Numbered from the stretch's first letter, positions 8,894 through 18,635 are shown. The stretch: 50,022 bases of DNA from a gamma proteobacterium endosymbiont of Lamellibrachia anaximandri (GCA_016756835.1 JAESPE010000012.1:1-50022), one strand, 5' to 3'. Notes: a model not told the origin generated them from the letters alone. A program made the numbers and translations.

Positions 8894-8894
<1 letters not shown>
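8304..8894 (-). CDS. slmA: Nucleoid occlusion factor SlmA (TetR family)
   Basis: DNA-binding TetR-family protein that in gammaproteobacteria binds chromosomal sites and blocks FtsZ assembly over the nucleoid. The 196-residue length is typical. The helix-turn-helix is [34 protein letters not shown] (residues 27-60), and the SlmA-specific segment LLYLVLLFSERNPGITRVLLGDAL follows at about 85-108. The gene starts one base into the argB stop (TGATG overlap), so it is translated from the argB operon. SlmA beside pyrE/argB/coaBC is the conserved arrangement. Confidence 0.93.
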
Positions 8895-9796
<902 letters not shown>

Positions 9797-9836
9797 TCAA
9801 CTGTGTCAGTAAGAAAAAGCTGTTACCGAATCGGGG

Positions 9837-12386
9837 TCAAAACGGCAGTTTGAGATCCGGCTGCACCTGACCAAGAAGGTTGCGAAAGACATCCATTACC
9901 AGATTAAGCGCATCTTCGTCCTCCGCCTCGAAGCGGAATATCAGAGACGGGGTGGTGTTGGATGTACGCACCAGCCCCCAACCTTGCTCGAACTCAGCCC
10001 GCAGACCGTCAATTCTGAGCAGCCGTGCGCCGGGAAGGTCCGGCTGCTTGTCCAGTGCCGCCATGATGACGTCACACTCACCCTCTTTCAGGGCCACGCT
10101 GTATTCCGGGGTAGAGACACTCTCCGGCAGTTCGGCAAAGATCTCTGCGCTGCTACGGGGATCGAGGGTCAATATCTCCAACAACCTTGCCGCCGCATAG
10201 AGACCATCATCAAAACCATACCAACGCTCTGCAAACATGATGTGCCCGCTGAACTCACCCGCCAGCAGTGCCCCCGTCTCCTTCATCTTCGCCTTGAGCA
10301 TGGAGTGGCCGCTTTTCCACATCAACGGCCGTCCGCCGTTGGCAAGCACCACATTTGCAAGATGACGGCTGCACTTCACGTCATAGACGATATCGCCGCC
10401 TGGCTCCCGGGAGAGAACGTCCATGGCCAGATACATCAGCACCCGGTCCGGCCAGATAATTTTGCCTGAGGAATCCACTACGCCGACCCGGTCCCCATCA
10501 CCGTCGAAGGCAAAGCCGATATCAGCCTTGCTCTCCACAACCTGTTTTGCCAACGCCTGCATATTTTCGGGGCGGCTGGGATCCGGATGATGATTGGGGA
10601 AGTCCCCGTCCACTTCGCAGAACAGTTCATCCACTTCACATCCCAACTGTTGAAAAAGTTGGGTCGCCAGCACTGAGGAAGCGCCGTTGCCGCAGTCGAC
10701 CACCACTTTCATTCCCCGGGCCAGACTCACATCATTAACCACCCGGTCGGTATATTCCGGAATGATACCCCGAGTTTCGAAATCCCCGTCGCCCTGCAGT
10801 AGATTGCCCTGCTGAATACGCCGGTAGATCGATTGAACCCCCTCCGAGGAGAGACTCTCACCGCCGATCACGATCTTGATACCATTATATTCCGGGGGGT
10901 TGTGACTGCCGGTCACAACCACGCCACAACCCGCGGTAAACTCATGCGCAGCGAAGTAGAGCAGAGGGGTGGGCACCAATCCCACATCGATCACATCGCG
11001 ACCACTTCCCCGCAATCCCCGTACCAGCGCCTCCGCCAATCGTTCACTGGAATGCCGGCCATCACGCGCCACGACCACGGTCTGAAAACCCTGCTCGTAG
11101 ATTTCACTACCGACAGCACGACCGATTGCCTCAACGCCCTCTTCATTCAGGGTGTCGTCCACCAGACCACGGATATCATAGGCTCTGAAGATTGACTCGG
11201 GGACAGCCGTCACCGGGGCAGACGATAGAGCCGTCGTACGAACCGGAGGTAAACTGCGCGAATCCTCAGCCATATCAGAAGCTGAAAACAGATCTTCATC
11301 CACCGTAATGCCATGGGTGGATCCGGCATCACGCTTGCGTTTGGCGCGACGTTCGATGCGGCGTGTTCTGACCTCACGCGCCTGGTGTTCCAATATTTCA
11401 AGCGTGGCCTGCATATCCAGAAGACGGGCCATATGGCGTGAGGGCGATTTGCCTCTCATCACGCTTTCCATGAGTTCCAGAATGCTGTACTGATCCTTTT
11501 TCAAGGCCCTGCGCATGCCTTCCGCAAGCAGGAAGAGCAGCGCCGCACTCAAGACAATCGCCACCAGCCCTGGCAGCAGCAACATCAGGTCATTGGTGAA
11601 TCCCTCTTTGCCGACTGACGATTTCCAGTAGGCCACTTCCCAGATACTGCCCGACACCGGCAGCGTACCATCAGGCTGTTGCTGATCAGGCGGGATACTG
11701 CCGGCCATTGCCAACACCAGCGCGCTGGCCCGATCCACAACCTGGCGCACTTCGACCCGCCCGGCATATTCCTTCACACTGTCTACCGAATCCTGCAGAC
11801 CGCCAGCCGGGAAGGCTGCATGAATGACGCCCAATACGGACTCATCTTCCGGAGAGCGCACAGCCACCACCATCGCAACATATTGCTGGGCGCTACCAAA
11901 CTGATGGACCTCTGCGGGGGGAGTCTGCAACTGTTTCTCGGCCTGGCGCATCAGTTCCAGGGAGGCATAACCAAGGTGCGGCATCACACTGCTATCCGGT
12001 TCACGTTGTCCGGCAGGCAGTAACCTGACACGCAAAACACCGGGCACTATCTGGGTCAGCTGATCTTCCCGTTCCCGCAAAGCCATGCGGTCATTCAGAC
12101 GAAACAACGCTGTGATATTGGGATCTCTGGCTATACCTTCCAATAACTGAAGACGGAAGAGGTTTTGTTCAGAGAGCCGGCCTGCCAGCGCTTGCGCACC
12201 GGTTTCAACCTGACGTGCCGCCAGCGACTCATCCCTGTCGTGAAACTGAAGATAGACCATCGCCCAGGCCAGGATGATCAACACCATCACCCCTACTACA
12301 GCCATCAGCCAGTACCAGCGGATACCGCGGCCCGCCTGTTCTCCGCCCCTGTACGTCTGTTCGCTCTGTTTCTTCTGTCTCTTCAT
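9837..12386 (-). CDS. algC: Phosphomannomutase/phosphoglucomutase with N-terminal membrane domain (AlgC type)
   Basis: Interconverts mannose-1-P/mannose-6-P and glucose-1-P/glucose-6-P for surface polysaccharide, LPS core or exopolysaccharide synthesis. Of 849 residues, the C-terminal 460 or so are the enzyme: it starts at SIFRAYDIRG (about 395), with catalytic phosphoserine in VVTGSHNPPEYNG, metal-binding DGDGDRVG, sugar-specificity GEFSGH and phosphate-binding RTSNTTPSL. The first 390 residues carry transmembrane segments at about 24-46 and 275-295 flanking a periplasmic domain, then a basic linker (RRIERRAKRKR). This long membrane-anchored form is also known in Pseudomonas AlgC gene models. 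It lies 13 bases after coaBC, where dut usually sits. Confidence 0.93.
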   Translation of the reverse strand: MKRQKKQSEQTYRGGEQAGRGIRWYWLMAVVGVMVLIILAWAMVYLQFHDRDESLAARQVETGAQALAGRLSEQNLFRLQLLEGIARDPNITALFRLNDRMALREREDQLTQIVPGVLRVRLLPAGQREPDSSVMPHLGYASLELMRQAEKQLQTPPAEVHQFGSAQQYVAMVVAVRSPEDESVLGVIHAAFPAGGLQDSVDSVKEYAGRVEVRQVVDRASALVLAMAGSIPPDQQQPDGTLPVSGSIWEVAYWKSSVGKEGFTNDLMLLLPGLVAIVLSAALLFLLAEGMRRALKKDQYSILELMESVMRGKSPSRHMARLLDMQATLEILEHQAREVRTRRIERRAKRKRDAGSTHGITVDEDLFSASDMAEDSRSLPPVRTTALSSAPVTAVPESIFRAYDIRGLVDDTLNEEGVEAIGRAVGSEIYEQGFQTVVVARDGRHSSERLAEALVRGLRGSGRDVIDVGLVPTPLLYFAAHEFTAGCGVVVTGSHNPPEYNGIKIVIGGESLSSEGVQSIYRRIQQGNLLQGDGDFETRGIIPEYTDRVVNDVSLARGMKVVVDCGNGASSVLATQLFQQLGCEVDELFCEVDGDFPNHHPDPSRPENMQALAKQVVESKADIGFAFDGDGDRVGVVDSSGKIIWPDRVLMYLAMDVLSREPGGDIVYDVKCSRHLANVVLANGGRPLMWKSGHSMLKAKMKETGALLAGEFSGHIMFAERWYGFDDGLYAAARLLEILTLDPRSSAEIFAELPESVSTPEYSVALKEGECDVIMAALDKQPDLPGARLLRIDGLRAEFEQGWGLVRTSNTTPSLIFRFEAEDEDALNLVMDVFRNLLGQVQPDLKLPF

Positions 12387-12399
12387 GACTGTACGTCAA

Positions 12400-13611
12400 T
12401 CATCCCAGGTTAGCCTGAATATGATACCGCTCGGCGATACGCTCTGCGAGCCGTTCCGCCACCGCCGGTTTCGCCATCATCGGAATTTCTTCCCTGCCGC
12501 CTTCCCACAGCAAGAGCAGCGCATTCTCATCCCCTTCGAACCCTCCCCTGCTTCCACCTACCCGATTCGCCGCGATAAGGTCCACCTTCTTGGCGCGTCG
12601 CTTGCCCTCTGCAAAGACTTCCACATCATCCGTTTCGGCAGCAAACCCGACGGTATAGGGCGCTCCATCCAGCGCCGCCACCAGAGCGAGAATATCCGGA
12701 TTTTTCCGCAGATTCAGTTGCAAGGTTTCACTACTCTTTTTTATCTTCTTGGCAGCCATCTCAGTGGGACGATAGTCTGCTACCGCCGCCACGCCAACAA
12801 AGATGTCACAGGCACTGGCCCGCGCCATCACTGCCTCTTCCATTTGCAGCGCGGTCTCCACATCCACCCGTAGAACACAGTCAGGCGTGGCAAGCGCCAC
12901 CGGTCCGCTGATGAGCATAACCTCAGCCCCCAACCGCACCAGAGATGCCGCCAATGCATAACCCATCTTGCCGGAGCTGCGATTACCGACATAACGCACC
13001 GGATCGATGAACTCCCGGGTCGGACCTGCAGTTATCAATACGCGTTTCCCCTGCAGCGATCCAGAAGCAAAAAGCGACTCCGCCTGCGCCAACAGGACGT
13101 CGGGTTCCAGCATCCGGCCCGGGCCGGTCTCACCACACGCCTGCTCGCCCTCATCAGGCCCCCACAGCTGAAGCCCCCGCTGCCGTAACAAGCGGGCATT
13201 CTCCTGGGTGGCGGGATTCAGCCACATCTGCTGATTCATCGCAGGCGCCAGCGCAATGGTAGCGGTGGTCGCAAGGGAGAGCGTGGATAGCAGATCATTC
13301 GCCATACCGGCCGCCAGCCGTGCCATGAAGTCGGCGCTGGCCGGAGCAACCAAAACCAGATCAGCCCAGCGCGCCAGGTCGATATGGTTCATCGCCGCTT
13401 CCTGATCTGTATCGAGCAGTTCCGTATAGACACGCTCTTTGGAGAGCGCCTGGAATGTCAGGGTCGTGACAAACGCCTGGGCCGCAGGGGTCATCACCAC
13501 CCTTACTATAGCCCCTGCCTGCATCAGCGCACGGAGCAACACCGCGCTCTTGTATGCGGCAATGCCACCGGTAACACCGAGAACAATCTTTTTTCCCTGC
13601 AACACAGACAT
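12400..13611 (-). CDS. coaBC: Bifunctional phosphopantothenoylcysteine decarboxylase/synthetase
   Basis: Two successive coenzyme A steps: CoaB couples 4'-phosphopantothenate to cysteine using CTP, and CoaC decarboxylates the product with FMN. The N-terminal CoaC half shows GVTGGIAAYKS (FMN binding), the catalytic His in AAMNHIDLARWAD and the PAMNQQMW motif. The CoaB half begins at VLITAGPTREFIDPVRY with NRSSGKMG and the AAKKIKK lysines. The frame is open to 13692, but 27 extra residues lack similarity and MSVLQGKKIVL at 13611 gives the standard length of 403, so 13611 is chosen; no strong ribosome-binding site decides it. It is divergent from radC. Confidence 0.94.
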   Translation of the reverse strand: MSVLQGKKIVLGVTGGIAAYKSAVLLRALMQAGAIVRVVMTPAAQAFVTTLTFQALSKERVYTELLDTDQEAAMNHIDLARWADLVLVAPASADFMARLAAGMANDLLSTLSLATTATIALAPAMNQQMWLNPATQENARLLRQRGLQLWGPDEGEQACGETGPGRMLEPDVLLAQAESLFASGSLQGKRVLITAGPTREFIDPVRYVGNRSSGKMGYALAASLVRLGAEVMLISGPVALATPDCVLRVDVETALQMEEAVMARASACDIFVGVAAVADYRPTEMAAKKIKKSSETLQLNLRKNPDILALVAALDGAPYTVGFAAETDDVEVFAEGKRRAKKVDLIAANRVGGSRGGFEGDENALLLLWEGGREEIPMMAKPAVAERLAERIAERYHIQANLG

Positions 13612-13806
13612 CGATTTGAAATGACCACAGACTCCAGATTGGCAAGAGTACCCCATGGGACTGTTGCAGCAAAGCAGCAGTATCCAGGGCATGAGTAAGT
13701 ACTAACCTCGCCAGCGGAAAAAAAACGGAATTTCGTGACTCAGAACACGTTTTTCCGCTAACCTTAGGACGGAATTATAGAAGCCTATCTAAGACATGGA
13801 GGTCTT

Positions 13807-14481
13807 ATGCCAATCACCGACTGGCCCATCGCCGAACGGCCAAGGGAAAAACTGCTGCAAAAGGGCGCCACTGCCCTGTCCGACGCCGAACTACTGGCAA
13901 TCTTCCTGCGTACCGGCGTCGCTGGAAAAACCGCTGTGGATCTCGCTCGGGATCTGCTGCGGGAGTACGGAGGACTCAGACACCTGCTGGCTGCAGGGCA
14001 GAAGAGATTCTGCCAAAGCAAGGGCCTGGGAAACGCCAAATATACGCAGCTTCAGGCCGTCCTGGAGATGGGACGCCGTTACCTGCAGGAGGATCTGGAG
14101 CGGGGCGAACCACTCACCAGTCCCGCCGCATCCCGACGCTATCTGCAGTCGCGCCTGAGACACTATCCCTACGAGGTCTTTGCCTGCCTGTTTCTCGACA
14201 ATCGTCATCGGGTAATTGAGTACGAAGAGTTGTTTCGGGGCACCATCGACGGCGCCAGCGTCCCCCCTCGAGAAGTGGTTCGGCGCGCCCTCGAACTCAA
14301 TGCCGCCGCTCTCATTCTTGCCCACAATCACCCCTCGGGCGTCGCTGAGCCAAGCCAGGCCGACCAGCAGATCACCCTTCGCATTCGCGAGGCCCTGACA
14401 CTTGTGGATATCCGAGTGCTGGATCATTTTGTCATCGGCGATGGTGAGCCGGTGTCTTTGGCAGAGCGGGGGATGATGTAA
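13807..14481 (+). CDS. radC: RadC family JAMM/MPN+ protein
   Basis: RadC-family protein of 224 residues. The N-terminal helix-hairpin-helix region ([20 protein letters not shown]) is followed by an MPN domain with the metal-binding JAMM signature HNHPSG at about residue 173 and the preceding [25 protein letters not shown] repair role was proposed historically but is not established; the fold suggests a metalloprotease or isopeptidase-like activity. The start has an excellent GGAGGT site at 13799-13804, only three bases before the ATG. It is divergent from coaBC and precedes rpmB, the classical order rpmG-rpmB-radC-coaBC. Confidence 0.93.
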   Translation: MPITDWPIAERPREKLLQKGATALSDAELLAIFLRTGVAGKTAVDLARDLLREYGGLRHLLAAGQKRFCQSKGLGNAKYTQLQAVLEMGRRYLQEDLERGEPLTSPAASRRYLQSRLRHYPYEVFACLFLDNRHRVIEYEELFRGTIDGASVPPREVVRRALELNAAALILAHNHPSGVAEPSQADQQITLRIREALTLVDIRVLDHFVIGDGEPVSLAERGMM

Positions 14482-14484
14482 ATT

Positions 14485-14624
14485 AAAGGTGAAAGGATTG
14501 ACGACCTGGACTTCGCCCAACAACGGTTCCATTGCCGACAAATTTCGGAACACCCTTCAAAATTGGGTTTTCATCCGAAACACACCCAATGACCTCAAAT
14601 TTCGGAACCGTTCCTTTCACCTTT
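14485..14624. repeat. Nested inverted-repeat element upstream of rpmB
   Basis: Three nested dyads share one centre: outer arms 14485-14496 / 14613-14624 (12 bp, AAAGGTGAAAGG and its complement), middle arms 14522-14530 / 14604-14612 (9 bp, AACGGTTCC), and inner arms 14562-14568 / 14584-14590 (7 bp, ATTGGGT). A direct repeat CAAATTTCGGAAC occurs at about 14539 and 14595 inside it. It starts four bases after radC. Identity is unknown: structured RNA leader, miniature mobile element or repeat cluster. Confidence 0.6.
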
Positions 14625-14657
14625 CACCTTTCACCTTTCACCTTTCACCTTTCACCT
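14613..14657. repeat. Heptamer tandem repeat (CCTTTCA)
   Basis: Six near-perfect copies of the 7-bp unit CCTTTCA run head to tail, ending in a degenerate CCTTGCA. The first two units form the right outer arm of the nested inverted-repeat element. It lies 75 bases before rpmB, so copy-number change could alter rpmB spacing or transcription; that is inference. Confidence 0.85.
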
Positions 14658-14730
14658 TGCACCTCCCCCCCCTCTCTGCCATAATTACGCGTTTTTCGCC
14701 CCAGGGTTAACAAATTTAGAGGTTTTGACA

Positions 14731-14967
14731 ATGGCAAAAGTCTGCCAGGTAACCGGCAAGCGCCCGGTCTCGGGAAACAACGTTTCTCACGCGCACAACA
14801 AGACCAGACGCCGCTTCCTGCCCAATCTGCACTATCATCGTTTTTGGGTGGAAAGTGAGAGCCGCTGGGTGCGCCTGCGGCTCACTACGAAAGGCATGCG
14901 TATCATCGACAAGAAGGGCATCGATGCAGTGCTGTCTGACATCCGCGCCCGTGGCGAAAAGGTCTAA
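14731..14967 (+). CDS. rpmB: 50S ribosomal protein L28
   Basis: Large-subunit ribosomal protein of 78 residues. The sequence [20 protein letters not shown] and the following [19 protein letters not shown] are diagnostic for bacterial L28. A TTG six bases upstream is in frame, but the ATG at 14731 gives the conserved N-terminus and has AGAGG nine bases before it. It is followed 14 bases later by rpmG, the standard rpmB-rpmG operon, with a terminator after rpmG. Confidence 0.97.
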   Translation: MAKVCQVTGKRPVSGNNVSHAHNKTRRRFLPNLHYHRFWVESESRWVRLRLTTKGMRIIDKKGIDAVLSDIRARGEKV

Positions 14968-14981
14968 GGGAGAACTGAATC

Positions 14982-15137
14982 ATGCGTGACAAGATCAGAT
15001 TGGTATCCAGCGCCGGTACCGGCCACTTCTATACCACTACCAAGAACAAGCGAAACAAGCCGGGCAAGATGGAAATCAAAAAATTCGATCCCAAGGCCCG
15101 CAAACATGTGATGTACAAGGAAGCCAAGATCAAATAA
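14982..15137 (+). CDS. rpmG: 50S ribosomal protein L33
   Basis: Fifty-one-residue ribosomal protein starting [20 protein letters not shown], with the conserved [16 protein letters not shown] and a basic C-terminus [11 protein letters not shown]. It lacks the zinc-binding cysteine pairs found in some L33 forms, so it is the zinc-independent type common in proteobacteria. The ribosome-binding site GGGAGA is at 14968-14973. It is the second gene of the rpmB-rpmG operon, directly followed by a strong intrinsic terminator. Confidence 0.97.
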   Translation: MRDKIRLVSSAGTGHFYTTTKNKRNKPGKMEIKKFDPKARKHVMYKEAKIK

Positions 15138-15161
15138 GGCGCCCGCATCCCTGGGACACCG

Positions 15162-15190
15162 AAACCCGCCTTTCAGGCGGGTTTTTTTTG
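15162..15190 (+). terminator. Rho-independent terminator of rpmB-rpmG
   Basis: A GC-rich stem AAACCCGCC / GGCGGGTTT with a TTTCA loop is followed by a run of T (15182-15189). It lies 25 bases after the rpmG stop. Confidence 0.93.
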
Positions 15191-15302
15191 CCACTATTTT
15201 TGCCGGATACACTGTAGACTTGGAGAAAATGGACGCTATAGATGGGTGAGGCCGCGGGTGAGATTTCCCGCCATAGCCATTGACCCCAAGGGAAGATACA
15301 TC

Positions 15303-16520
15303 ATGAAGGACATCTATGTAGGACGACAGGCCATCTTCGACCGGAAGATGCAGGTCTACGCTTATGAACTGCTGTTTCGTCAGGGCACCAACAACAACAG
15401 CAACGTCCAGCAACAGTTTGACGGGGACTCCGCCTCTTCCGAAGTCCTGATCAATACCTTCATTGAGATCGGCCTCGAACGGGTCGCCGGTCCCCACCGC
15501 GTGTTCATCAATCTTACCCGCAACCTCTTTCTAAACCACCCGGAGATCCCTTTCGACAAAGACCGGGTCGTTATGGAACTGCTGGAAGACATTCCCGTGG
15601 ACGATCAGTTGATCGAAGCCGTGACCGAGCTTTCCAAACAGGGATATATTCTGGCACTGGATGATTATATCTTCGACCCTGTCTGGGATCCTTTACTGCC
15701 ACTGGTTGACATCATCAAGGTGGAGTTTCCTGCCCTCACGCTGGAACAGATTGAACAGGGACTTCCCACCCTGCACCACCACAACGTAAAGCTACTGGCT
15801 GAAAAGATCGAAACCGAGGAGGAGTATCAGCAGTGCCTGGCGTTGGGCTTCGACCTATTTCAAGGCTACCACTTCTCCCGCCCCAAGGTGATCAAGGGCC
15901 AACGCCTGCAGGAGAACCAACTGGTGGTGCTGCGGCTACTCTCTGCCCTGAATGATCCAGATGTGGAGATCGAAGACCTGGTCAACCTGATCACCCAGGA
16001 TGCCAGCCTCAGCTACAAGATCCTGCGCTATATCAACTCCGCCGCCATCGCCATGCCACGCAAGGTCGTATCGATCCGTCAGGCGGTAGTCTTCATGGGA
16101 CTAGCGCGCATTCGCGCCTGGGCCAGTCTGCTGGCGCTCTCGCGGATGGAGAAGAAGCCGCAGGAGTATTTCACCACAGCCCTGGTGCGCGCCCACATGT
16201 GTGAACACCTGGTCACCAAGAACGGGGGCTGCGCACCGGAGATCGCCTTCAGCGTGGGACTGCTCTCCATTCTTGACCTGCTGGTGGACCGTCCGATTGC
16301 AGAGATTGTCGAAGAACTCGCCCTCTCCAATGAGATACGGGATGCCCTGCTCGATCAACAAGGACCTGCAGGTAAAGCGCTGCAATGCAGTAAAGGTTAT
16401 GAGGTTGGTGACTGGGAGAACGCCGATTACGAAGACCTCGATGTGGCGGAGATCACCGATATCTACCTGCTCGCCAGTGAACACGCCTTTGACGAGCAAC
16501 AGGCGCTGCAGGCGTGCTGA
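15303..16520 (+). CDS. EAL/HDOD two-domain signalling protein (YuxH-like)
   Basis: About 405 residues. The N-terminal half (about 1-195) is an EAL-fold domain: VGRQAIFDRKMQVYAYELLFR at the start, ALDDYIFDP in place of the catalytic DDFGTG, and FQGYHFSRP at its end. The core catalytic residues are altered (DDF becomes DDY without GTG), so it probably does not hydrolyse cyclic di-GMP. The C-terminal half is an HDOD domain (LVNLITQDASLSYKILRYIN and the RKVVSIRQAVVFMGL region). Such proteins usually act in cyclic di-GMP or twitching/flagellar signalling. The frame is open from 15246, but the ATG at 15303 with GGGAAG at 15290-15295 begins the conserved sequence and is preferred. Confidence 0.9.
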   Translation: MKDIYVGRQAIFDRKMQVYAYELLFRQGTNNNSNVQQQFDGDSASSEVLINTFIEIGLERVAGPHRVFINLTRNLFLNHPEIPFDKDRVVMELLEDIPVDDQLIEAVTELSKQGYILALDDYIFDPVWDPLLPLVDIIKVEFPALTLEQIEQGLPTLHHHNVKLLAEKIETEEEYQQCLALGFDLFQGYHFSRPKVIKGQRLQENQLVVLRLLSALNDPDVEIEDLVNLITQDASLSYKILRYINSAAIAMPRKVVSIRQAVVFMGLARIRAWASLLALSRMEKKPQEYFTTALVRAHMCEHLVTKNGGCAPEIAFSVGLLSILDLLVDRPIAEIVEELALSNEIRDALLDQQGPAGKALQCSKGYEVGDWENADYEDLDVAEITDIYLLASEHAFDEQQALQAC

Positions 16521-16533
16521 TAATCAAACAAAT

Positions 16534-16568
16534 GTAGGATACCGGTGAGCTTGCAAACCGCATCCTAC
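16534..16568. repeat. REP-like palindrome (family 3) providing the hyuA stop
   Basis: Arms GTAGGAT (16534-16540) and ATCCTAC (16562-16568) flank an interior in which CCGGT and ACCGC nearly pair. The minus-strand copy begins GTAGGATG, and its TAG is the stop codon of the hydantoinase gene. It differs in sequence from the other two repeat families here. Confidence 0.75.
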
Positions 16569-18532
16569 GGAGACACACCCCTTTCCAGGAGCAGATTACC
16601 CACCGCATCCAGCAAGCAAGACCACCCAGGCGCAACCCAAGTGGTTGAGATGGTCTCGACAATCAGCGCCGGCCCCTCGATCGACTGTTCGGCAAACAAC
16701 GCCCCCCGCTCATAAAGCGGCACAGGTTGACCCACTCCGAACAGGCTCACTTCGGTCTTTGACTCACCGGACCCAGAAGTGCGGCACTGTCCCAGTCTTA
16801 TATGAGATTCCGGCCCCCGCAGAGCTGCCCGCAGATTAACCAGCTCCACCGCCCCACCCATCCGATGCCCATAGCGCAACTCGTGCAGTTCATGAAACGC
16901 GACCTCGGCTTCAGCACAACTGCTCCAGGTCACATTCAAGGTGTAGGACTGCCCCAGATAGCGCAGATCCAATGAATACTCCACTTCGATTTGCGACCGC
17001 TCCAATCCCTCCTGGATCAACGCCTGCACACCGGCCTCACCCAGTCTCTGCAACGCCTTTTGCAGCTCAGCATCATCAAGCTCATGTAATAGCCCCAGCC
17101 AGGTACGCACCAGTTGGCGGCCCGGCGGAGCGACCAGCATCCCCAATGCCGATAACACTCCAGCTTGTACCGGCACCAGTGCCGAACGCATGCCCAACGC
17201 TTGCGCCAACGCACAGACATGCAGGCCTCCGGCACCACCGAAAGAGACCAGAGTAAAACCTCTGGGATCCACCCCACGCTGCACCGAGATCACCCGCAAT
17301 GCCCGAGCCATGCGCTCATTGGCGATGCGGATGATGCCGGCAGCAGCCTCATCCACCGTTGTTCCCATGACCTCGGCCAACCGGCCAACCGCCATACGGG
17401 CGGCAGAGAGATCGAGCTGCATGCGCCCGCCGAGAAAGGCGTCGGCACGCAGACGCCCCAAAACCAAATTGGCATCCGTAACCGTGGCATCAAGACCTCC
17501 CTGGCCGTAACAGGCCGGTCCCGGCGCGGCCCCGGCCGATTCAGGCCCCACCTGCAGCATGCCACCACTATCGAGCCGCGCGATGGAACCGCCACCCGCG
17601 CCAATGGTATGCATGTCCACCATGGGAACCGCCACCGGCCAGGGTCCGATGCATCCTTCACTCGTGAGGCGGGGCGCACCATCAATCAGCGCCACATCGG
17701 ATGAGGTGCCACCCATATCGAAGGTCAGCAGCTGTCGGCGTCCCGCTGTTGCGGCCACATAACGCGCGCCTACCAGACCGCCGGCGGGTCCTGACAGCAG
17801 CATACGCACCGCCTGAGAAGCGGCCTGCTCCGCAGCTATCGCCTCCCCGGAACTCTGCATCACCGAAACACCGGCCCCCGGCAGTCCCCGGCAGAGCCGT
17901 TCGATATAACCTGTCACCAGTGGCCCCACCCAACTGTTGAGCCAGGTGGCGATACCCCGCTCATACTCACCGGTCTCCGGCAACACCTCGGATGAGCGGG
18001 AGACGAAACAACCCTCCGGCACCACCGATTCGATTGCCCGCTCGGCACTGTCGTTTAGGTAGGAGTAGAGCAGATTGATGGCCACCGCCTCCGGCTGCAG
18101 GTCCTCCAACTGCTGAGCCAGTCTCTCCAGATCCTGTTCCGTCAAAGGCTCTAGGGACGAACCATCCGCCGCCAGCCTGCCGCCGGTTTCAAGACAGAGT
18201 TCAAACGGCACGGGAGGTAATTCGGGCGCAGGCTGCAGATTGTAGAGTTCGCGGCGTGCCTGCCGGCCGATGGTCAACAGATCCCCCAAACCCCGGTTAC
18301 CGATGTAGACGGTACGCACACCCTTTCTCTCCAGCGCCGCATTGGTCGCCACCGTAGAACCATGGATCACCCTTACCCCATTGGGGTCGAGTCCCATCTC
18401 CCGAATTCCCTGCAATATGGCCCGCTCCGGAGCATCCGGGGTGGAGAGCACCTTGTGGATGCGCAACGCGCCATCCTCGTAGAGCACGAAATCGGTGAAG
18501 GTTCCGCCGGTGTCGACGCCGATAATCTTCAA
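16565..18532 (-). CDS. hyuA: Hydantoinase A / oxoprolinase family protein
   Basis: ATP-dependent hydantoinase/oxoprolinase-family subunit of 655 residues, with an actin-like fold. Signatures: N-terminal IGVDTGGTFTDFVLY (Hydant_A_N), IHGSTVATNAALERKG, LLSGPAGGLVGARYVAA, LTFDMGGTSSDVALIDG, and the metal/nucleotide-linked IGAGGGSIARLDSGG and GPACYGQGG. Family members open hydantoin, 5-oxoproline or acetone-type substrates with ATP, generally with a HyuB partner; no hyuB lies in the neighbouring sequence, so the substrate is unknown. The last codons run into a REP-like palindrome that supplies the TAG. It is convergent with the EAL/HDOD gene and divergent from the methionine-rich gene. Confidence 0.88.
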   Translation of the reverse strand: MKIIGVDTGGTFTDFVLYEDGALRIHKVLSTPDAPERAILQGIREMGLDPNGVRVIHGSTVATNAALERKGVRTVYIGNRGLGDLLTIGRQARRELYNLQPAPELPPVPFELCLETGGRLAADGSSLEPLTEQDLERLAQQLEDLQPEAVAINLLYSYLNDSAERAIESVVPEGCFVSRSSEVLPETGEYERGIATWLNSWVGPLVTGYIERLCRGLPGAGVSVMQSSGEAIAAEQAASQAVRMLLSGPAGGLVGARYVAATAGRRQLLTFDMGGTSSDVALIDGAPRLTSEGCIGPWPVAVPMVDMHTIGAGGGSIARLDSGGMLQVGPESAGAAPGPACYGQGGLDATVTDANLVLGRLRADAFLGGRMQLDLSAARMAVGRLAEVMGTTVDEAAAGIIRIANERMARALRVISVQRGVDPRGFTLVSFGGAGGLHVCALAQALGMRSALVPVQAGVLSALGMLVAPPGRQLVRTWLGLLHELDDAELQKALQRLGEAGVQALIQEGLERSQIEVEYSLDLRYLGQSYTLNVTWSSCAEAEVAFHELHELRYGHRMGGAVELVNLRAALRGPESHIRLGQCRTSGSGESKTEVSLFGVGQPVPLYERGALFAEQSIEGPALIVETISTTWVAPGWSCLLDAVGNLLLERGVSP

Positions 18533-18618
18533 AACAACTCCAACCTGGAAAAATTACGGGGCTTCCTGCGACCCAGCCCCCGATGACGCAAGATAGCGCG
18601 AACACCGAGTTTATGGAA

Positions 18619-18635
18619 TCGTGACAGTTCCGTGA
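18619..18635 (+). promoter_or_regulatory. Putative OmpR-type direct-repeat operator, site 1
   Basis: TCGTGA-CAGTT-CCGTGA: two hexamers spaced at an 11-bp period, preceded by TTATG. The same arrangement, with identical 5-bp spacer length and the same TTATG context, is upstream of msrB at 21344-21360. It lies 97 bases before the methionine-rich gene. OmpR-family regulators bind such tandem repeats, and the response regulator encoded between the two sites is the obvious candidate. Confidence 0.6.

Noticed and set aside
14613-14657. CRISPR array
   Set aside because: The 7-bp units are contiguous with no spacers; it is a simple tandem repeat.
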